7,320 nt of DNA. Origin: JANQRV01 sp964533785 (GTDB taxonomy: Bacteria; Bacteroidota; Bacteroidia; Chitinophagales; Saprospiraceae). The translations under genes and the position numbers were made by a program. Where the stretch lies: the NCBI GenBank assembly GCA_964533785.1, contig CAZHNG010000338.1:1-7320 (forward strand), read 5' to 3'. The notes below the pieces were generated by a model. It saw only the letters and a program-made list of their open reading frames with translations, did not search any database and was not told the origin of the DNA. The first letter of the stretch is position 1; each line of letters starts with the position of its first letter. Positions 6,262 through 7,320 of the stretch are shown here, piece after piece.

Positions 6262-7320
6262 ATGGCAAAGCAGAATCAGAGAGATCCAACGCCCCGTGGC
6301 GAGGCAATCTTCGGTGACAAGAGTATCAAGGTGCAGCTTTCGGGCGTGAAGGTGCACTTCCCAATAAAGAAGGGTCTACTGCGAAGAGTCGTCGGGCACG
6401 TCCGCGCTGTGGACGGAGTCGATTTCTTGATCTATAGCGGGGAAGCGCTGGGTCTGGTCGGCGAAAGCGGTTGCGGAAAGACCACCACTGGCAGAGCGCT
6501 CATCAGGCTGGTTCCGGTGACGGCAGGAGATATCTTCTTTCGCGGCAAGCAGGGCGTAGTCGCCAACGTCAACAACCTGGAGGCTGACGAGTTGCGGTCA
6601 ATCCGGACCGACATGCAGATCATCTTCCAGGATCCGTACTATTCGCTCAACCCGCGGATGAGGGTTGGGACGATTGTCACCGAGCCACTCAACGTGAACA
6701 AGGTCGGTAATGCCGAGTCGCGGCGGGAACGGGGCAAGATGCTGCTTCAGCTGGTTGGCCTGGATGAATACGCCATGGATCGCTATCCCCACGAGTTCAG
6801 CGGTGGGCAGCGCCAGCGCATCGGGATCGCCAGGGCGCTTGCTTTGGACCCAAGCTTTGTTGTCTGCGATGAGCCGGTATCTGCGCTTGACGTCTCGGTG
6901 CAGGCACAGGTTGTCAACCTTCTGCGTGACATCCAACAGAGGTTCAATCTGACAATGCTCTTCATCGCTCACGACCTGAGTGTTGTCTACAACATCTGCG
7001 ACAGGATCGCCGTCATGTACCTGGGGAAGATCGTGGAAGTCGCCAGCTCGGACAGGATTTTCAGAGACCCGAAACATCCGTACACCGAAGCATTGATGAG
7101 CGCCGTTCCCATCCCCGACCCACACGTGCGCGCGGACTACATTACGTTGCCGGGCAACGTTCCCGACGCCGTGCAGCAGATACCAGGCTGCCCGTTCCAC
7201 CCGAGGTGCAGGTACAAGCAGGATATCTGCACGAAGGAAGTGCCGCCACTTGTGGCCGCCAGCGAAGAGGAGGGTAACCTCGTCGCGTGCCACTTCTCAG
7301 ATCGGCTTGACCTCCGTCCC
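6262..7320 (+). CDS. ABC transporter ATPase, DppF/OppF type (3' end outside window)
   Basis: This is the second ATPase, expected to pair with the preceding one. The ATG at 6262 lies three bases after the upstream stop, with GAGG at 6252-6255 inside the upstream coding end as ribosome binding site. The window ends after 353 codons with no stop, but nearly the whole family length is present. It contains Walker A GESGCGKT (67-74), Q-loop Gln123 in IFQDPYYSLNPRM, signature FSGGQRQR (179-186), Walker B and D-loop FVVCDEPVSALD (199-210) and His237 in FIAHDLS. YYSLNP after the Q-loop and FSGGQRQRIGIARAL are typical of the F rather than the D subunit. Four C-terminal cysteines (310, 316, 323, 343; C-X5-C-X6-C-X19-C) mirror those of its partner. 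Anything downstream in the operon is not visible. Confidence 0.94.
   Translation, partial: MAKQNQRDPTPRGEAIFGDKSIKVQLSGVKVHFPIKKGLLRRVVGHVRAVDGVDFLIYSGEALGLVGESGCGKTTTGRALIRLVPVTAGDIFFRGKQGVVANVNNLEADELRSIRTDMQIIFQDPYYSLNPRMRVGTIVTEPLNVNKVGNAESRRERGKMLLQLVGLDEYAMDRYPHEFSGGQRQRIGIARALALDPSFVVCDEPVSALDVSVQAQVVNLLRDIQQRFNLTMLFIAHDLSVVYNICDRIAVMYLGKIVEVASSDRIFRDPKHPYTEALMSAVPIPDPHVRADYITLPGNVPDAVQQIPGCPFHPRCRYKQDICTKEVPPLVAASEEEGNLVACHFSDRLDLRP

Noticed and set aside
6598..7293. 231-codon open frame on the - strand inside the last ATPase
   Set aside because: The + strand carries every ABC ATPase motif in order, so the minus frame is a shadow; its many His, Asp and Val residues come from reverse reading of common codons.
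1..7320. CRISPR array, tRNA or rRNA genes
   Set aside because: I saw no regularly spaced direct repeats and no tRNA cloverleaf or rRNA-like sequence on either strand.

Overview
The window holds one nearly complete ABC import system of the peptide/nickel/oligosaccharide (Dpp/Opp) class, all on the + strand. It is preceded by about 650 bases of decayed mobile-element and unidentified coding sequence. The importer genes are a 713-residue lipoprotein solute-binding protein (731-2872), two membrane permeases (3009-4016 and 4018-5187) and two ATPases (5215-6258, and 6262 to the window edge, whose stop codon is not in view). The lipoprotein signal peptide on the binding protein and the class of importer fit a bacterium. 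The relaxed lipobox (A-A-V-G-C), the fairly GC-rich coding style and the long binding protein would suit a free-living spirochaete or a similar diderm, but nothing here settles the taxon.

Layout. Bases 1-205 contain no gene I can support, only two inverted repeats. Bases 206 to about 345 carry, on the - strand, the C-terminal end of an unrecognised coding sequence. Bases 376-480 are the first 35 codons of a serine recombinase, with a good ribosome binding site. These run directly into pieces of a tyrosine recombinase (about 502-680) that has lost everything between its two arginine boxes and changes frame at the join. The promoter of the importer lies at the end of this debris.

Regulation visible in the sequence. 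The binding-protein gene and the permease-ATPase block each have their own sigma70-type promoter (TTGACG-N17-TACACT at 669-697; TTGACA-N17-TACACT at 2946-2974). The two share a nearly identical 20-base element over the -10 region, and each predicts a leader of about 27 bases. A strong intrinsic terminator (2911-2942) separates them. The binding protein is thus probably made from its own monocistronic message, and the four downstream genes from a second promoter that looks co-regulated with the first. The downstream genes are tightly packed (gaps of 1, 27 and 3 bases), as expected for one operon.

How they work together. The lipoprotein captures solute outside the inner membrane and delivers it to the permease heterodimer. 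The two ATPases, both with complete Walker A, Q-loop, signature, Walker B and H-loop motifs and a C-terminal four-cysteine motif, power import. The second permease has an unusually long external loop after its first membrane segment, and the binding protein is about 170 residues longer than enterobacterial DppA/OppA. The pair may therefore belong to a long-form subfamily, for which peptides and oligosaccharides are both plausible substrates. I see no wholly new system. The most notable signals are the duplicated promoter element, the long loop with the long binding protein, and the double recombinase relic upstream.
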